Below, piece after piece: positions 38,401 to 49,643 of a DNA stretch of 64,000 nucleotides. The stretch is from Dermatophagoides farinae (taxonomy: Eukaryota; Arthropoda; Arachnida; Sarcoptiformes; Pyroglyphidae). The position numbers and the translations under genes are program-made. The notes under the pieces are model-generated. The model ran no database searches. It had not been told where the DNA came from and saw only the letters and a program-made list of their open reading frames with translations. The DNA lies in contig NC_134681.1 of the NCBI RefSeq assembly GCF_024713945.1, forward strand, positions 558,001-622,000, read 5' to 3'. How positions within the stretch are numbered: the first letter of the stretch is position 1; each line of letters starts with the position of its first letter.

Positions 38401-38980
38401 TCATATAATTTCATTGTATAAAGATCAACCATCAATAATAAATCATCTATGTCTATGTTTTAGTCGAGCAAATTGTTTGGATTTATTGAAATTTGAAATT
38501 GAATCTCAAATTAATCTTTGTTGTATGGCAAAAATAAATAATGATAATGATAATGAGAAGAATATTGTTTCAACACAATCAAGTTCAACAAGTGTTGAAC
38601 AACATTACAACAACTACTATAATGGACAAGAGCAACAACAAAAATTGCAAAATGAAACTGATTCACAGCCAAATATTATTAAACATGTTGATGAATTAAT
38701 ACGAATACATGGTGAAGAATTGACAGATTTGATTATTAATCATGGTGCCATTATTTATATTTGTGGTAATTGGAAATTGATCACACAAGATATTAAACAA
38801 GCATTCTGTGACATTCTTAATCGATATCATTTTGATTTAAATGTAAATCAAATTGGCAAAGATGATGATAAATTATCCAATAATTATTCATCAAAAACAA
38901 TGAAACAAACAAATGAAGCAATGAAATATTTAAAACAATTACAACAGAATGGACGATTCGTACAGGATATATGGACCTGA
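35485..38980 (+). CDS. MTRR: Methionine synthase reductase (diflavin oxidoreductase)
   Basis: Reductively reactivates cobalamin-dependent methionine synthase, passing electrons NADPH to FAD to FMN to cobalamin. Proposed CDS: join(35485..36097, 36248..36773, 36802..36941, 37003..37301, 37362..37871, 37941..38980), ~1,042 residues once one missing base near 38235-38300 is allowed for. The FMN domain has ASQTGQAES (36-44), STTGQGDPPD (~135-144), LGLGDTNYDNF (~172) and the MTRR-type ADDAVGLELV (~207). The FAD/connecting region has QVSLSKI, PGDSFGFYS, IPKKATLCHLAQYTTD, CHPPIDVLFAH and RYFSAS. The NADPH domain has GTGVTPFMAYL, FGCRH and YICGNWK. The C-terminus, RFVQDIWT, matches the aromatic end of animal MTRR. 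Human MTRR is ~700 residues; the excess lies in Asn/Asp/Ser-rich inserts, mainly between the FMN and FAD parts. Two frame anomalies are listed separately. The family call is secure; exon 3 boundaries and functionality are less so. Confidence 0.9.
36098..36247 (+). other. MTRR intron 1
   Basis: 150-nt phase-1 intron containing a (TC)n run. The junction joins YIEP to AFADDAVGLELV, matching conserved MTRR sequence on both sides. Confidence 0.75.
36774..36801 (+). other. Putative 28-nt MTRR intron, or a frame shift
   Basis: The frame moves by one base between SSSSKE (36770) and SQKNLGQLPF (36802). A GTAAAT donor and a TTTATTTATAG acceptor bound 28 nt whose removal fixes the frame. The downstream frame is also open across the whole segment, so a one-base insertion (or two-base deletion) just upstream, e.g. 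in the TCA repeat, would fit too. Confidence 0.45.
38235..38300 (+). other. Single-base frame break in MTRR
   Basis: Upstream, the frame reads KDILSVYKKENNVN, then runs of I/M to a stop at 38298. One frame over, the same DNA reads NNNN-HHDHDNDHLTDKL and continues into the conserved FIFGCRH part. No GT-AG pair in the segment joins the two frames. One missing base (or two extra) in the A run or the AAT repeat explains it. Confidence 0.8.
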
Positions 38981-39157
38981 ATAAGGTGAATTTTCATGGC
39001 TAAGAATAAGTTATAGTTATCTTGAAAAAAATCTTATGTTCTTCGATAATCTAAAAAAAAATTGAATGGCCTTGATCACAATAGTAATGATATTAAACAT
39101 ATTTTTTTCTATATATCATTCTGTTTCATTGCAACAATGAATTTCAATGAAAAAAAA

Positions 39158-39163
39158 AATAAA
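39158..39163 (+). terminator. Poly(A) signal AATAAA, probable MTRR 3' end
   Basis: First canonical AATAAA in the expected strand after the MTRR stop, about 180 nt downstream. Confidence 0.5.
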
Positions 39164-39588
39164 TACAATATCGTAATCGATTGTTATTGTCGCTGATTAC
39201 CGTTGTTTATAAATGATTCGAATAAAATTTGAATTGAATAATTTGATCGAAAATTTTCTTTTTTTTTCTACATTTTATTTTCTATAACGAATAAAAAACA
39301 ATTCATTCATTCGAAATTATTGTAAATGGTATCCGAATAGCCGAAAAAAAAATTCCCATCATCATGATCGTGTGAATTGAAGTGAAGCATTATAAAATAG
39401 AAAATCAAATTGAATTGAATTGATTATTATGTAGTTCAATCCAAAATACTGGAGCAAGAACTAAAAACAATCTTTTTTTTAAAAAAGAAAAACTGTGATA
39501 ATGATAAGATTAATGGGGGAAAAAAAATTTCCAATTAAATACTATCGATCGATGATCCTAAAAAATTAATCTAAATCTAAAACTGATC

Positions 39589-39615
39589 AAAAAAAAAAAA
39601 AAAAAAAAAAAAAAA
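39589..39615. repeat. Poly(A) homopolymer, 27 bases
   Basis: Longest uninterrupted A run I counted. It is followed by CA units. It could be a retroposition remnant, but no coding sequence or target-site duplication is visible beside it. Confidence 0.9.
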
Positions 39616-40989
39616 CCCACACACTCACACACACTAAACACCATCTAGTGTCAAGTTTGTTCAATTCTTATTTTTATTGATTGATTAATTGATCGAGATA
39701 TATAATGATGATATTACATTGCAATCTGTATGTTCAATTCACTGCGTAATACAATTGCAAAAAAAAAATAATAACGCATGAAGCAACAGGTTATTAAAGC
39801 AAAGCATTTTTTTTGGACCACGCCAAATGATGGCCAACAACAATAAAAAAAAATTATAGATTAATCTGGTAAGAATTTTTTTTTTTGTTGTTGTTGTAAA
39901 CACACACACACACGAACAATGAAATTTACTAGAAATTTAATGGTAATTATGAACAATAAACAAAACAAAAAAAAACTATGACAATGGAAAACATTTTTTA
40001 AGAATAATGATGACCATGAAGGATGTTTGTTTCCCTCATGGATCACATAATGTTGGATTACATTCCAACAAACAATCATCAATCCATCTTTGCGTCCGTT
40101 TTTTTTCTTGTTGAATGGCATCTAATCTAAAATAACAATGTTGATGATGATAATGATAATAATTTTGAAATAAATTCAATGATAAAAAAGATTAGCCATT
40201 TAAAAAAAAAAATCCTGGATCATCTTCATTGACATCTCGTGAAACAGGAGGACATGGATTTAGATGTGGCGTAGTTTTTTTTCTGGATCTTTTATTATTA
40301 TTATTATTATTATTATTGATTTATAGATTTATTGATTTTTTTTCTTCTCAAAACGTGTGACGTTGGAATTAAATAACATTGTTACCTTGTTTGATTAATC
40401 AATATAATGGATAGAAAACAAAAAAAAAATTTATGAATAGGAATATATCACTGCCATCGGCATTATTGTTTTTTTTATTGTTGTTGTTGTTGTTGTTGTG
40501 ATTATCATAATCCAGTCAAGTTAATGTGCTGATGCTAGGTCATATAGAATCCTGATTGAATATATCATTATTATATATTCATAATATAATACACACACAT
40601 ACACACTAAGAGCAATGAAAAATCATCAATCAAGGATTATCGACATATTGTTGTTGAAATTGTTGTTAATTCCTTTTTATCTTATTATCAGGATTATTGG
40701 ATATATATATATTTTTCTTTTTGTCACTCTTTATCACATCAAGATTTATAGCAGACAAGATTAATGTTTCAATTGCATTTTGAATTGATATAAAAATCAG
40801 TTCAAAAAAAAATTTGAACATTATCATTTTATTATGATGTAAATTATGCAATCGGATCATTATTGAAAATTTATCGTCATTTTTTTCTTTGTGTTCCAAT
40901 TCAAAGTTTACTTTTTTTTTAAAATAGTAATTGAAACATTAAAATCAATGTTAATTTGTTTTTTTCCACAATTATCTATTATCGTGTGA

Positions 40990-42895
40990 ATGAAAATGAT
41001 GAAGTTGGCAAAAAATAATAATGATTATCGTTGTCGTTTGGCCACCATCACCAGCAATATGACCGTTATAATGATGATTTTTTTCATTGTTTTTATCAAC
41101 GATTCAAATATCGTAATGGCAAATGAAATTCAATCAGCACCGTATTATATGCCATTTGATGAAGCACAAAATATTGATGATATATTGGCAAATTCAAGTC
41201 TTAAACATTTTATTCTTGCATTCATATTGGCACCAAACGATAGTCATGATTGTATACCAGCATGGAATGGCCTACGCAATCGTTTAGTTACTGAAGATAC
41301 ATTTATTGCTGAAATTATTGATAAAATCCGTGGCGCAGGTGGCGATGTTTCCATTTCATTTGGCGGTGCATTTGGCACGGAATTGGGCCATGCTTGCCAA
41401 ACGGCTGCACAATTGGCTGCTGCCTATCAATTAGTTATCGATAAATATAAGCTGACACATATTGATTTGGATATCGAAGGTGATAGCTTAGGTGCTGTTG
41501 TTGATGAACGACGTCGTTTTGATGCAATCAGAATATTGAAAAATAATGCTAGACAAAATGGTAAAAAATTATATGTTTCATTGACATTGCCGACAACAGT
41601 GGTCGGAATCAATGATGCTGGCAGAGAGGAAATCAAATTGGCCATTGAACGTCAAGCCGAAATTGACCTTTACAGTCTAATGTAAGTTTTTTTTGCGTTT
41701 ATTTTTTTTTCTATTCACTTATATCACCATTCACTATTATGCGTGTGTGTGTGTGTGTGTGTGTTTTAAACTTTTACTGAAATGATGACTGACTTACTGA
41801 CTAAGTTACTGAATACTGTTGCATTTGTTCCAAAAATTTTCAAGAAATCAAACAAATGAATTGAAATGAATGAAACGATGTCGCCAAAACAGAATGAAAA
41901 TAAAAATTATGATCTCACCTTGATTTTTCTTTTCTTTTGTTATATTTCACTATGGCTATAATGGTACGGCCATTGACCAATGGCCATCTCATTGTCATTA
42001 TCATCATGATGATCGTTTCATCTCATCATCTATTCATTTTCACAATGTTTCCATTCCCCGTTATCTTTGTTATTTGTGTGTGTGTGTGTGTGTATTTGTT
42101 TATGTCCTGTTATTATCCATTCCTCTTTTTTTTTATTTTTCTCCCTTATTTTACATTTTCATTGTTTCAATTCACAGGGCATTTGACTTTGGAGCAATGG
42201 CCAACAATATGGTTCATACGGTAATCACTGTCATGGAAGCATTCCATCAACAGATCAAATCTATTCACACGGATTGGTCAGATCAAAAAGTATATGAACA
42301 TACAGGAATGATATTAATGAATGGCCATACAGATCAACCAAGTGAATTGTTCTCACAGCAAACATTTGAAGAACTTATTCAATATGCATCAACACATGGA
42401 TTATCACGAGTTTCATTTTGGGCTATAAACCGTGATCGTCCTTGTCCTCCAGATCGTCAACATGGCTGGGCTGCCAGTTTCTGTAGCTGTATTGATCAAC
42501 AAGCATATGATTTTTCTCGAATTTTATCAAAATTTAAATCACAGGAAATTATTACAACATCAGTAACAACAACAACAACATCAACAACAACCAAAATACC
42601 ACAAACAACAACAGAAAAACATCATACCGAATCACGGCCAACAACAACAACAACATCAACAACCGAAATACCTCTAACAACAACGCAAAAACATCAACAG
42701 CCAACAACAACAACAACTCATCGTCCAGATAATGATGATGTGGATTGTTCCAAAGTTCCTGGAGGTGAAGGAATTTTTCCTTGCAAAAATGATATTCATC
42801 ATTTTATTGAATGTTCTAATGGTATCAAATATATTTTTTCATGTCCGGAAAATACTAAATTTGATCCAAAATTATTAAAATGTGTTTGGGAATAA
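40990..42895 (+). CDS. GH18 chitinase, bacterial-type catalytic domain plus CBM14
   Basis: CDS is join(40990..41681, 42178..42895), 469 residues; the 496-nt intron has a GTAAGT donor and TTCACAG acceptor, joining LYSLM to AFDFGAM. A signal segment spans about residues 24-44, ending VMANE; Met24 is an alternative start. The catalytic domain (~45-385) matches actinobacterial/Bacillus-type exochitinases, not the usual arthropod GH18 with FDGxDxDWEYP. It has CIPAWNGLR, GGDVSISFGG (118-126), THIDLDIEG with the presumed acid Glu163, SLTLPTTVVG, the AFDFGAM substrate-binding part, and SFWAINRDRPCP. A Thr-rich, probably O-glycosylated linker follows. The C-terminal CBM14 (residues 420-469) has cysteines 421, 433, 443, 453 and 466; the usual sixth is missing because the protein ends in CVWE. 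It should be secreted and act on chitin in food, peritrophic material or cuticle. Origin of the catalytic part by transfer from bacteria is inference. Confidence 0.9.
41682..42177 (+). other. Chitinase intron
   Basis: 496-nt phase-2 intron, much longer than the others here. It contains two (TG)n tracts (41742-41764 and near 42074-42093) and ends in a pyrimidine-rich stretch before TTCACAG. Confidence 0.85.
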
Positions 42896-42943
42896 TAATT
42901 TGTTTTCCATTTTATAGACAAAATGAAAAATTTTCGTAAAAAA

Positions 42944-42949
42944 AATAAA
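42944..42949 (+). terminator. Poly(A) signal AATAAA, chitinase 3' end
   Basis: Canonical AATAAA about 50 nt after the chitinase stop codon. Confidence 0.6.
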
Positions 42950-44925
42950 AATAATTTGATTTGATTGTTTTACATTCTTATTATATTATGATTATTATAT
43001 CAAAAAATTCATAATGTTTTTTTTCTATGGTTTTGTTTTGATAATTATTAAAATTTGTCACGATCAAATTGATTGACAACACACACACAAACACACACAC
43101 CTGACACTACCATTATCATATAAGGTGGAGTCTTTGAATACGAGACTTTCTGATTGATCGTCTGATCGATTTATTTTATATGACCCAATCATCGATGATC
43201 GATGACAGAAACCAAAAAAAAAACAAAAACAGCCATTGGTTACAAATGTCTAAATTGACCATGACCATCATTATTATTATTATTAATATCAGCCATAGTC
43301 TATGTTGTCGTTGTTGCGGTCACCATCATCACCAATTAGAAATTATCAAGTGTTGGAAAAAATGAAAATAAAAAAAAAATTTTTTTTTTGTTATCATCAA
43401 TGATGTGACTCGTGTTTTTCATAATTATAATGATGATGATGTACTGGAACTCGTGTCTTTCATAATTGGTGGTGAAACAAAATAAACAAAGAAAAAAAAA
43501 TAAACAAACAAACAAAACATGCATATAAATAAAGTAAAGAAAATATCTGAAAGTTATACATGATGAAAAATATGAATTCTATGGCCAACAACATGCATGA
43601 TATTCATCATCATAATCATCATAATCATCATCATCACATGATAGCATGGCAACCTTCACATAATTATTGTTCCAAAATCAACATGAAACTTTTATTTCTG
43701 ATTTTTTATTTTGTTAATTCAAAAATTGTCATTAAATTATGTCGACCCGAAAATGTTTCCAATACTCAATGTTGATGCATTTATAGTTTGTTTGTTTGTT
43801 TGTTTGTTTTTTTTTGCTTGGATTCATGTTCCATAATAATCTGTTATCTATATAATTATATTCAAATTGTAATCATTATCGAATGATTTATTATTTCAGA
43901 ATCGAATTTATCAAATCTTGATGTTGTAAAATTAAATTTTTTGTTTTCCCCAAACATTTCAATGTTGAATTGAAAAAAAATTATTATCAAACTTTTTTTT
44001 TCTCTTTACTTGTTATAAAACTAGGAAGAATGAACAAATTCAAATTTGTTTCACCTGTCATGGACAAAAAAAAATATGCTCTTCATGGATTTTTTTTTGT
44101 CATTTGGACATTTTATAAATCTAAAAACGATCAAAAAAGGAGAAGCAAATAGAAATGATGTAAACAATTCATAATTCGTTTTGTTTGTGTGTTGTGTGTG
44201 TATTTACGTCCAGTGTATATAATTTTTTGTGTGTGTGTTTCACTGAATCAAATCTATCCAACAAATGTCGTATGCATTTTTTTTCTATTAAGTACAAAAT
44301 GATTTATTTAACAAGATTTAAACAAGATTATTCAACAAAATTCAGTGGAAATGAGAGAGAGAGAGAGATACTACAGTTACGTAAAAAAAATGTTTAATAT
44401 ACAAATATTGATGAATGATTGTAATCAAAAAAAAAAAAAAAAACAGAAATTTATAAAAAGACATTGATTCTCTATGTACAGTCTAAATAATAATACATTT
44501 GGACATTGAAATCACTAATTTGATTCAATAGTGGAAATTGAGAAAAAAAAACAAGGATGATCCTATGAATTTAAACGAAGAAAAAAAAATAATGATCATG
44601 ATGATCATGAACATGTTATTGAACAGTTGCCAATATATTAATCAGATAAAGGATATTTCATCGAACAATCAATCTATAGTATTGATTTGATTAGATTGAA
44701 ATTGATTAGGCCCCCCTTCCACAAAAAAATCTAATAAGATGATGTAGAAAATTTAAATTCATTCCAATCCAATCAAAAGAAATGAATAGGATTCAAACGA
44801 ATTAACCCAAAAAAAAAACAGAAAAATAAATAAACAGGACAACAAGGTCATCATCATCATCGTTGATGAAGATGAAAATGGCAGGTTTTCTTCTTTTTTT
44901 TTGTTGCTTCGCTTTTTTTTTCAAA

Positions 44926-45135
44926 TCATTCATCAGAACGATTCGATTCGATTCGAATTGTGGATTGGAATAAATGAATGAATTTAAATGTAAATGAACA
45001 TGTAACTGATGATGATGATGTTGATGATGCCGATGATGTAAATGATGATATTGACCTATTATTCAATCGATTGTTGATTATTTCATCTTTCTTGCTGCTG
45101 CTGCTGTTGTTGTTGTTGTTGTTGTTATTATTCAA
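44926..45135 (-). other. Possible terminal exon, Asn/Ser-rich
   Basis: A minus-strand open frame of 69 codons begins right after an AAAAACAG acceptor-like site and ends in TGA. It reads as an Asn run, SSSSKKDEIINNRLNNRSIS, Ser-rich stretches, then SFTFKFIHLFQSTIRIESNR. It has no ATG and looks like the low-complexity exons of genuine genes here. No upstream exon could be linked. Confidence 0.28.
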
Positions 45136-45300
45136 CTGTTTTTAAAATGTTTGTTGTTGTTGTTGTTGATTTTGTTTCCAATGAATCCCTCAATATCCGT
45201 CGACAATTTTTCATCGTTTTTTTTATCTTTCATTCAAAAAAATTTATTTTTTTTTATATTTTATGTTTTGTTTAACAATTGTTTACAGCTTGTTTATTTT

Positions 45301-45323
45301 TGTGTGTGTGTGTGTGTGTGTGT
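45301..45323. repeat. (TG)n microsatellite
   Basis: Perfect TG run. Confidence 0.9.
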
Positions 45324-45513
45324 TTGTTGATGATTTCAATTGTTTATCGTTAAAACCAACCAGCTGTGATCAGTCAGTCATTTATTCTTAGTTAAAAACA
45401 AACGAATGTGAAAATATATAAAATTCAACAATCATTTGAACTTGTCTTCACTTTATTTCATATTTTCATGATCATCAACAATATATATAATTGACATAAT
45501 AATCATCATTTAG

Positions 45514-45804
45514 CACTATAGTATTGGCCGCACCTTGTTTTTGTACGGAAATGGTAAGCAATATATTTGATGATGGTGATATTGATGATGTTAATGATGA
45601 TAATGAAGTCTTATTTTAACAGAAAATTTTTGTTTCAAACAAAAAAATTTTGATATAAACATCAATTTTTGTTTGTTTGTTTGTTTGTTTTTTTTTTTGA
45701 TATCGACAATAATGTAGGTGGATGTACAATTAAATCAACGAGTTAATCAAAATGGATTCAATGATCAAAGACATACGTTAATCATTGATGTGCTAAACGA
45801 TTGA
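45514..45804 (+). other. Possible two-exon 3' end of an unrecognised gene
   Basis: A short open stretch ending APCFCTEM runs to a GTAAGC donor at 45554. After 164 nt a TGTAG acceptor (45716-45717) leads to 29 codons, VDVQLNQRVNQNGFNDQRHT then LIIDVLND and TGA at 45802. The two join in phase 0, and neither part is repeat-encoded. No start exon or family is apparent. Confidence 0.22.
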
Positions 45805-46644
45805 TTAATTAATCGTTTTTTTCTGTTTCTCTTATTCGTTCAAAAATTTTTCTTTACATTTGATGATTACATTAAAATTGTAAATTTATCATTTGTTTAC
45901 GGACGTTTGAAGAAAAATTGAACTTTTTCCCCATAATCATTACACGTGTTTCGTGTCCAAAAAAAAACAAATATCTCATGTCGAATTTTTGTTTGAAATT
46001 ATTATTAAAAAAGGATGATGAATATGACGTGAAAACGTGCAAAAAAAACATTGTATTGATGGAATTTTTCATCATTTCCATTTGTGAATTCGTGAAAAAA
46101 AACTGACTATGGTTAGTGTTTGTGTATTTAGAATCTTGTTGTTGTGTTTGTTTACGCTTTATGCATTGTTCAAATGATCAAATGAGACAATGGTCATTTG
46201 ACATTTAGTTTTTTTTTCTCTCTCATCATTCTGACATTATCATTAATTTTACTTGCACGTCATTCTCATTTATCATTCATTGACATTTTTTTATCGAGGG
46301 TAAACAAAACAAAAAAAAATACATTCAATCAAGGTGAATGACAACAACAATGAAATGACCAGAATCCATTGATTATTGTAAAGTTCGTAATATTTAAATA
46401 TTTTTTTTTATTTTTATTTACAAGCAATGAACATGATTTTGGCGCGATAGAATGATTCACTAATCCTACACACACACACAAATATATCGACTAACAACAA
46501 CACACACCCAATATAAAGTTGAATAGAAATGAAAAAAAAAACATAAGAGAAAGGAGAGAAAATGGAAAAAAAACATATAAAGGTGGATACATGGATAACA
46601 TGGTAAAATAATAAAATTCTCTTTCAAAAAAAAAAAAATTTGTC

Positions 46645-46649
<5 letters not shown>

Positions 46650-46687
<38 letters not shown>
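46650..46687. repeat. (TC)n microsatellite
   Basis: Perfect CT run of about 38 bp. Confidence 0.9.
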
Positions 46688-46689
<2 letters not shown>

Positions 46690-47510
46690 GAGATGTTTTG
46701 CCATTCAATGATGATGATGATGATGATGATAATGATAATAATCATCGAAAGAAAAAAATCATCATTTAGCCAATCTTTTCTTTTCTTTTCTTTTCTTCTT
46801 TGGAATTTTTTTTTTATTTTCATTCAGTATTTGGATATTGTTAAGCATCGTTGTTTATGTGCATGTGTGTGTGTGTGTGTGTGTGATTTTAAAAAACGAA
46901 AATTTCTTCGTACATTATTCGGTTTTCATTCTGGTTTTTTTTTTTAGTTTTGTCAACCACATTGAAATGCTTCATTGATTTTAATGGAGAAATTATATTC
47001 ATTTTATTTTATTTTTTTTTTTTGACATTACCATCTTCATCTTCATCACCATCAAATCAAATGGATGAATGAATGTTTGTTTCTGTCTATTAAAAAAAAA
47101 ATCCGTATTTTATATTTCAGTTGATTGGTAAATTTTTGATCTTGTGTTTTTTTTTTTTTTTTTTGATTACTCATAAAAAAATCGTGTGATTGACATTAAC
47201 GATTTTTTTTTTTCGTTTAGTCACAACAACAACAACAACAAAACCAACAACAATAATGGTGACATGGTTTTAATTTTCAAAAGTTTATTTTTTATCTTAT
47301 AACATCAACTTTAAGAATACGAAACATAAAATCAACTTGTTCGATACATAAAAAATTTTGTTGTTGTTGTTGTTGTCGATTGAAATGAATTGTTTCACTA
47401 TTTTTTTTGTTGTTGTTGTTGTTGTTGATTTTTTCATGGTGACATTTTTCTCTTTCTCCTTGAAATCAGTGATTGATTGATTGATTGACTGAATGATTGA
47501 TTTAGTGTGA

Positions 47511-48036
47511 ATGTTGAACATTATTAAAACAAAAAAAAACACCAAGATAATATCAAATTCAAAGTTTCCAATGTCTATGTCGAAGATCATTAATGATCAA
47601 TCACCAAAAATGATGTCGGCTGGACAATATAGTGAAACAAGTAGTGGTGATATGTATCTAGATAATCGTTATCTTTATGCTCGTAATAGTAAAGCAATCG
47701 GTGTATTATGGGCAGTATTTTCACTTTGTTTTTCCATCATAAATATGGTCGTATTTGTACAGCCACAATGGTTAGGCGATACGGCTACATCACGTGGTAC
47801 CGGCTATTTTGGTCTTTGGCGATCATGTCGCCTATTACAAGATGGACAAGATTTAATCTGTGAAGGACGATTAGATGATTTTAGTACAATACAGACACCT
47901 GCATTTCGTGCGGCAACCGTATTTGTTGGTCTTTCTGTTTGCCTTTCATCATTATGCGTATTATCAATGGTTTTATTCTTTTTTCTTCATTCATCAACCG
48001 TATTTCATGTTTGTGGTTGGATTCAACTATCATGCG
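47511..48036 (+). CDS. LHFPL-family tetraspan protein, 5' coding exon (partial)
   Basis: First coding exon, 175 residues plus one base, ending at a GTATGT donor. It matches the LHFPL3/4/5 group (lipoma HMGIC fusion partner-like; TMHS in fly). Seen: YARNSKAIGVLWAVFSLCFS and the rest of TM1 (62-83), then VQPQWLGDT, GYFGLW..C in the first extracellular loop, the family's DFSTIQTPAF (123-132), TM2 (about 134-158) and the start of TM3 (VFHVCGWIQLSC). Still to come are the end of TM3, the loop with the usual PDGW motif, and TM4. I did not find these downstream, so they are probably past the window. Vertebrate members are auxiliary subunits of GABA-A receptors or of the hair-cell transduction complex. 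The start is uncertain: Met1, Met21, Met23 and Met34/35 are all possible; Met34 has the best context. Confidence 0.88.
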
Positions 48037-49511
48037 GTATGTTTGAATGAAAATTTTTTTTTCTATTGTTTCAATCATTTCAATTTTAATTTTTTTTTGT
48101 TTGTTTGATACAAACAACAACAAATTGAACAATAATTCTTTTCCAATCTGGCAATGATAATTATAAACATGCTTAATTTGACATTGACAATAATAAGTGA
48201 GATAGTGTGCAAACAAACCCGTTAGCCATTCATTAATATTCATTATTATCATTTTCATATGCGAAAAAAAAGCCAATGCGAACAGTCAGCTATATCATCA
48301 GTTTGTGTTTGTTTGAATTTCGGTTCAATAGATCACAAACATATTTAAATTGATGATCGAATCGATCGATTGATGATCGATGGCACCGAACTGCTCCATA
48401 ACAAAATAAATGACAATTTTCTTTTCTATTTATTATGTGAAAATGTTTCAAAAAAGTTATTGTTATCTGTGTTTCTCTTTTTTTTTCTCAATCACATCAA
48501 CACAGGTGTATGGTATTAAATTGTTTTCGTTTCATTTCATTTGATTTTGTTGTTGTTGTTGTTTTTTTTTCGTGCCAATGATCGTGACATAAGGCGCCTG
48601 GTTTGATTATTTTGGTTTTGTTGTAGGTATTTATTTGGTATTATCCATCCATTATTATTAATATTATTATCATCATCATCATCATCATTATTATTATCAT
48701 TGTATTTGTTTGTCACGAATTGTTGTATACGAACAGATTTACATTCCGTTATTGTATTAGTGTGTGTGTGTGTGAGGTAAATCGTCGTTATTATTTTAAT
48801 CAAATTTTTTCTCCTTCATTTTTCATTCTTTTCTCATTATATTCAATGATTTTGAATGCGAATGGTTAAAAGTTGCAGTAGCAACTGATTAATAATCATT
48901 CACACACACATACACACAGACGTAGAATACGATGCTTTTTTTCTTTTGTTTTTTCATATTTTCGCAAATATTGATTGATTGTTGAGGCATTTTATTTCCC
49001 CTATTTCAATGAGTTTAAATTTTTAAATCTTCTTTCGAAAATGTTGGATTGATTGTTTTCTAGTTCCGAAATTATCTTGTGTTCATTTGCTAAAAATCTG
49101 TTGAAATTCTATTGAATTTGATAATTTACAATATCATATCATTAGTGTATAAACGTTTTTATATATTTATTTAAATTATAATTGAGATGCTCTACCACTA
49201 AAATAACTACCACTCTTGGCAATGATGATGATGATGATGATGTTGATCTTGATAATGATGATCATGATGAAAATAAATTTTCCATTTTGATCAACATTTT
49301 TTGCTTTCAATTCCGAATTTCAAATCGATTTGTTTTCTCACTTGATTTGCCTTGCTAAAAAAAGATGATAATGATTATTTATATATAATATTTATCTGGG
49401 TTATTGGATTGCCCGAAGCAAATGACAGTTATAATTATTATATATTATCGTGTTGAACAAACACATGAGAAGAAAAAAAAATTTATTCATTTTTTTTTGA
49501 ATCATTCAATT

Positions 49512-49643
49512 TCAATGATAACTATTTGGTGTAGAATAATAATAACATGACTCATATTCTTCTGTTTTGCCATTAATAAAATTCAAAACTTGTTTTTTAT
49601 GATTCTCATCATCAAATGAATTAAGGTTAAAATCAATTTCATG
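49512..49643 (-). other. Possible terminal exon, 43 codons
   Basis: On the minus strand a T-rich tract ending TTTTGATAAG is followed by an open frame, HEIDFNLNSFDDENHKKQVL, then NFINGKTEEYESC, and a tyrosine-rich end YYYSTPNSYH before TGA. It is not repeat-encoded and has a gene-like amino acid mix. No upstream partner exon was identified. Confidence 0.28.

Larger units (their letters stand above)
38981..40989. other. Intergenic region between MTRR and the chitinase
   Basis: An AATAAA at 39158-39163 is a likely MTRR poly(A) signal. A 27-base A run lies at 39589-39615. The rest is repeat-rich, with (TTG)n near 40480 and (TTA)n near 40285. An AT-rich minus-strand ORF at 40666-40899 looked unconvincing. 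Confidence 0.55.
42896..47510. other. Repeat-rich intergenic region
   Basis: Contains a poly(A) signal for the chitinase, (TG)n at 45301 and 46863, (TC)n at 46650, and many A/T runs. No complete gene is supported. Two low-confidence islands are listed separately: a minus-strand Asn/Ser-rich exon at 44926-45135, and a plus-strand pair near 45514-45804. Short ORFs at 43180-43365 and 43560-43775 are mostly repeat-encoded. Confidence 0.5.

Noticed and set aside
47881-48276. 131-codon minus-strand ORF
   Set aside because: It is largely the antisense of the LHFPL exon; the sense strand matches a known family.
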